Source: Azolla pinnata
Lineage: Eukaryota; Streptophyta; Polypodiopsida; Salviniales; Salviniaceae
DNA length: 58,970 nt
Direction of reading: 5' to 3'
Assembly: GCA_037176905.1 (NCBI GenBank)
Contig: JBBBWG010015223.1
Location: 1 to 58,970, forward strand
Position numbers and translations under genes: made by a program. The notes beneath the pieces are model-generated. The model worked only from the letters and a program-made list of their open reading frames with translations, did no database searches and was not told the origin of the DNA. Shown here one piece after another: positions 58,385-58,970 of this stretch (the first letter of the stretch is position 1; each line of letters opens with the position of its first letter).

Positions 58385-58586
58385 TGGGGATGGAGATTAC
58401 AGAGAAATGGAAGCGATCTTTGCCGGGATCCCCAGCCTTTCTTCCCTTCTCCTTCTTCTTCTCTGCTTCCTGCTGGCCTCAGAGTGGGAATCAGGCGAAG
58501 CTTGTTAGGGTTTCCACTGCGGTCGCGGGCCGATCGATGGACAAAGCGCGTTTCGAACGCAGAAGAACAGGATCATCCGCCATATC

Positions 58587-58682
58587 CAAGAAGAAGAAGA
58601 AGAAGAAGAAGGAAGAACGAAGACGAAGAAGAAGAAGAAGAAGAAGAAGAACGAAGAAGACGACGACGAAGAAGAAGAGACG
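58587..58682 (+). repeat. (GAA)n/(CGA)n tract
   Basis: GAA-rich tract with ACGAAGACGA interruptions. It gives Lys/Arg/Glu frames on the plus strand and Leu/Phe frames on the minus strand. Not coding. Confidence 0.93.
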
Positions 58683-58689
58683 CTTCGTG

Positions 58690-58965
58690 AACATCTGTTT
58701 TTTTCTTTTTTTTTCTTTTTGGAAATTTTACCAAAAAATAAAAACGCCAGACAAAATTTAAATTTAAATTTTAACGCTAAACATTAGAGATTAGAGATTA
58801 GAGATTAGAGATTAGATATTATAAGAGTTTCACGCACGATTAATCGATCAACACCCGATCGATCGATCGTGAGCTCAATTGACATCGAGTTCGTTAATCG
58901 ATCGACGCTGAAAACGATCGGTCGACGTGTGAATCGATCGATTAGACTCTGGAGTTACCAACCTC
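58690..58965 (-). repeat. Dispersed TTAATCGAT/GGCGTT repeat, copy 3
   Basis: On the minus strand: GGTGTTGATCGATTAATCG, then (TAATCTC)n heptamers (58781-58815), TTAGCGTTAAAATTT, AATTTTGTCTGGCGTTTTTA, TTTTTTGGTAAAATTTCC and an A-rich tail. The blocks and their order match the copies at 17.8-18.2 kb and 45.7-46.6 kb. Confidence 0.6.
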
Positions 58966-58970
58966 TGTTA

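Noticed and set aside
1-58970. CRISPR array, prokaryotic operon, tRNA or rRNA genes
   Set aside because: The tandem repeats lack unique spacers of constant length, the genes are spliced plant genes, and I saw no cloverleaf or rRNA signature.

Overview
The window is nuclear DNA from a land plant, most likely a leptosporangiate fern of the Pteridaceae type. The evidence is plant-type split genes with GT-AG introns, two long intronless PLS-class PPR genes with near-uniform repeats of the style common in ferns, many (TTTAGGG)n-related tracts, and very abundant ATGCAT-rich, GAA/CTT and ATC microsatellites. The species is an inference. One assembly gap of 100 N lies at 48216-48315.

Genes I could rebuild exon by exon, with reading phase checked at each junction: a peroxisomal long-chain acyl-CoA synthetase (+, about 1034-6620, 22 coding exons seen, 5' start unresolved); mitochondrial-type ribosomal protein uS17 (+, 8645-9650, 2 exons, 99 aa); the K/HDEL receptor ERD2 (-, 10907-12932, 6 exons, 215 aa); an intronless PPR protein (-, 14076-16700, 874 aa); nucleoporin NUP133 (+, 20567-29282, 8 exons, 1306 aa); a beta-carbonic anhydrase (-, 30697-34746, 6 exons, 294 aa); a 623-aa protein with a divergent Dof-like zinc finger (-, 41520-43391); a second intronless PPR protein (+, 52156-55068); and an unrecognised four-exon gene model (-, 56659-58249).

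The genes look like unlinked housekeeping functions (fatty-acid activation in peroxisomes, organelle translation and RNA processing, ER retrieval, nuclear pore, CO2/bicarbonate exchange). I see no operon-like or pathway cluster.

Space between genes and in long introns is mostly repeats: a 1-kb CCATG satellite beside RPS17, ATGCAT arrays, a 120-bp telomere-like minisatellite in a carbonic anhydrase intron, 55-bp, 110-bp, 191-bp and 250-bp tandem repeats, two unnamed dispersed repeat families, and a decayed Ty3/gypsy integrase fragment antisense in a NUP133 intron. About 34.7-41.5 kb and 43.5-52.1 kb hold no gene I can recognise. I did not find a clearly new multi-gene system. The strongest leads are the Dof-like protein, the unrecognised gene near 57 kb, the two dispersed repeat families, and the double peroxisomal targeting signals on the acyl-CoA synthetase.
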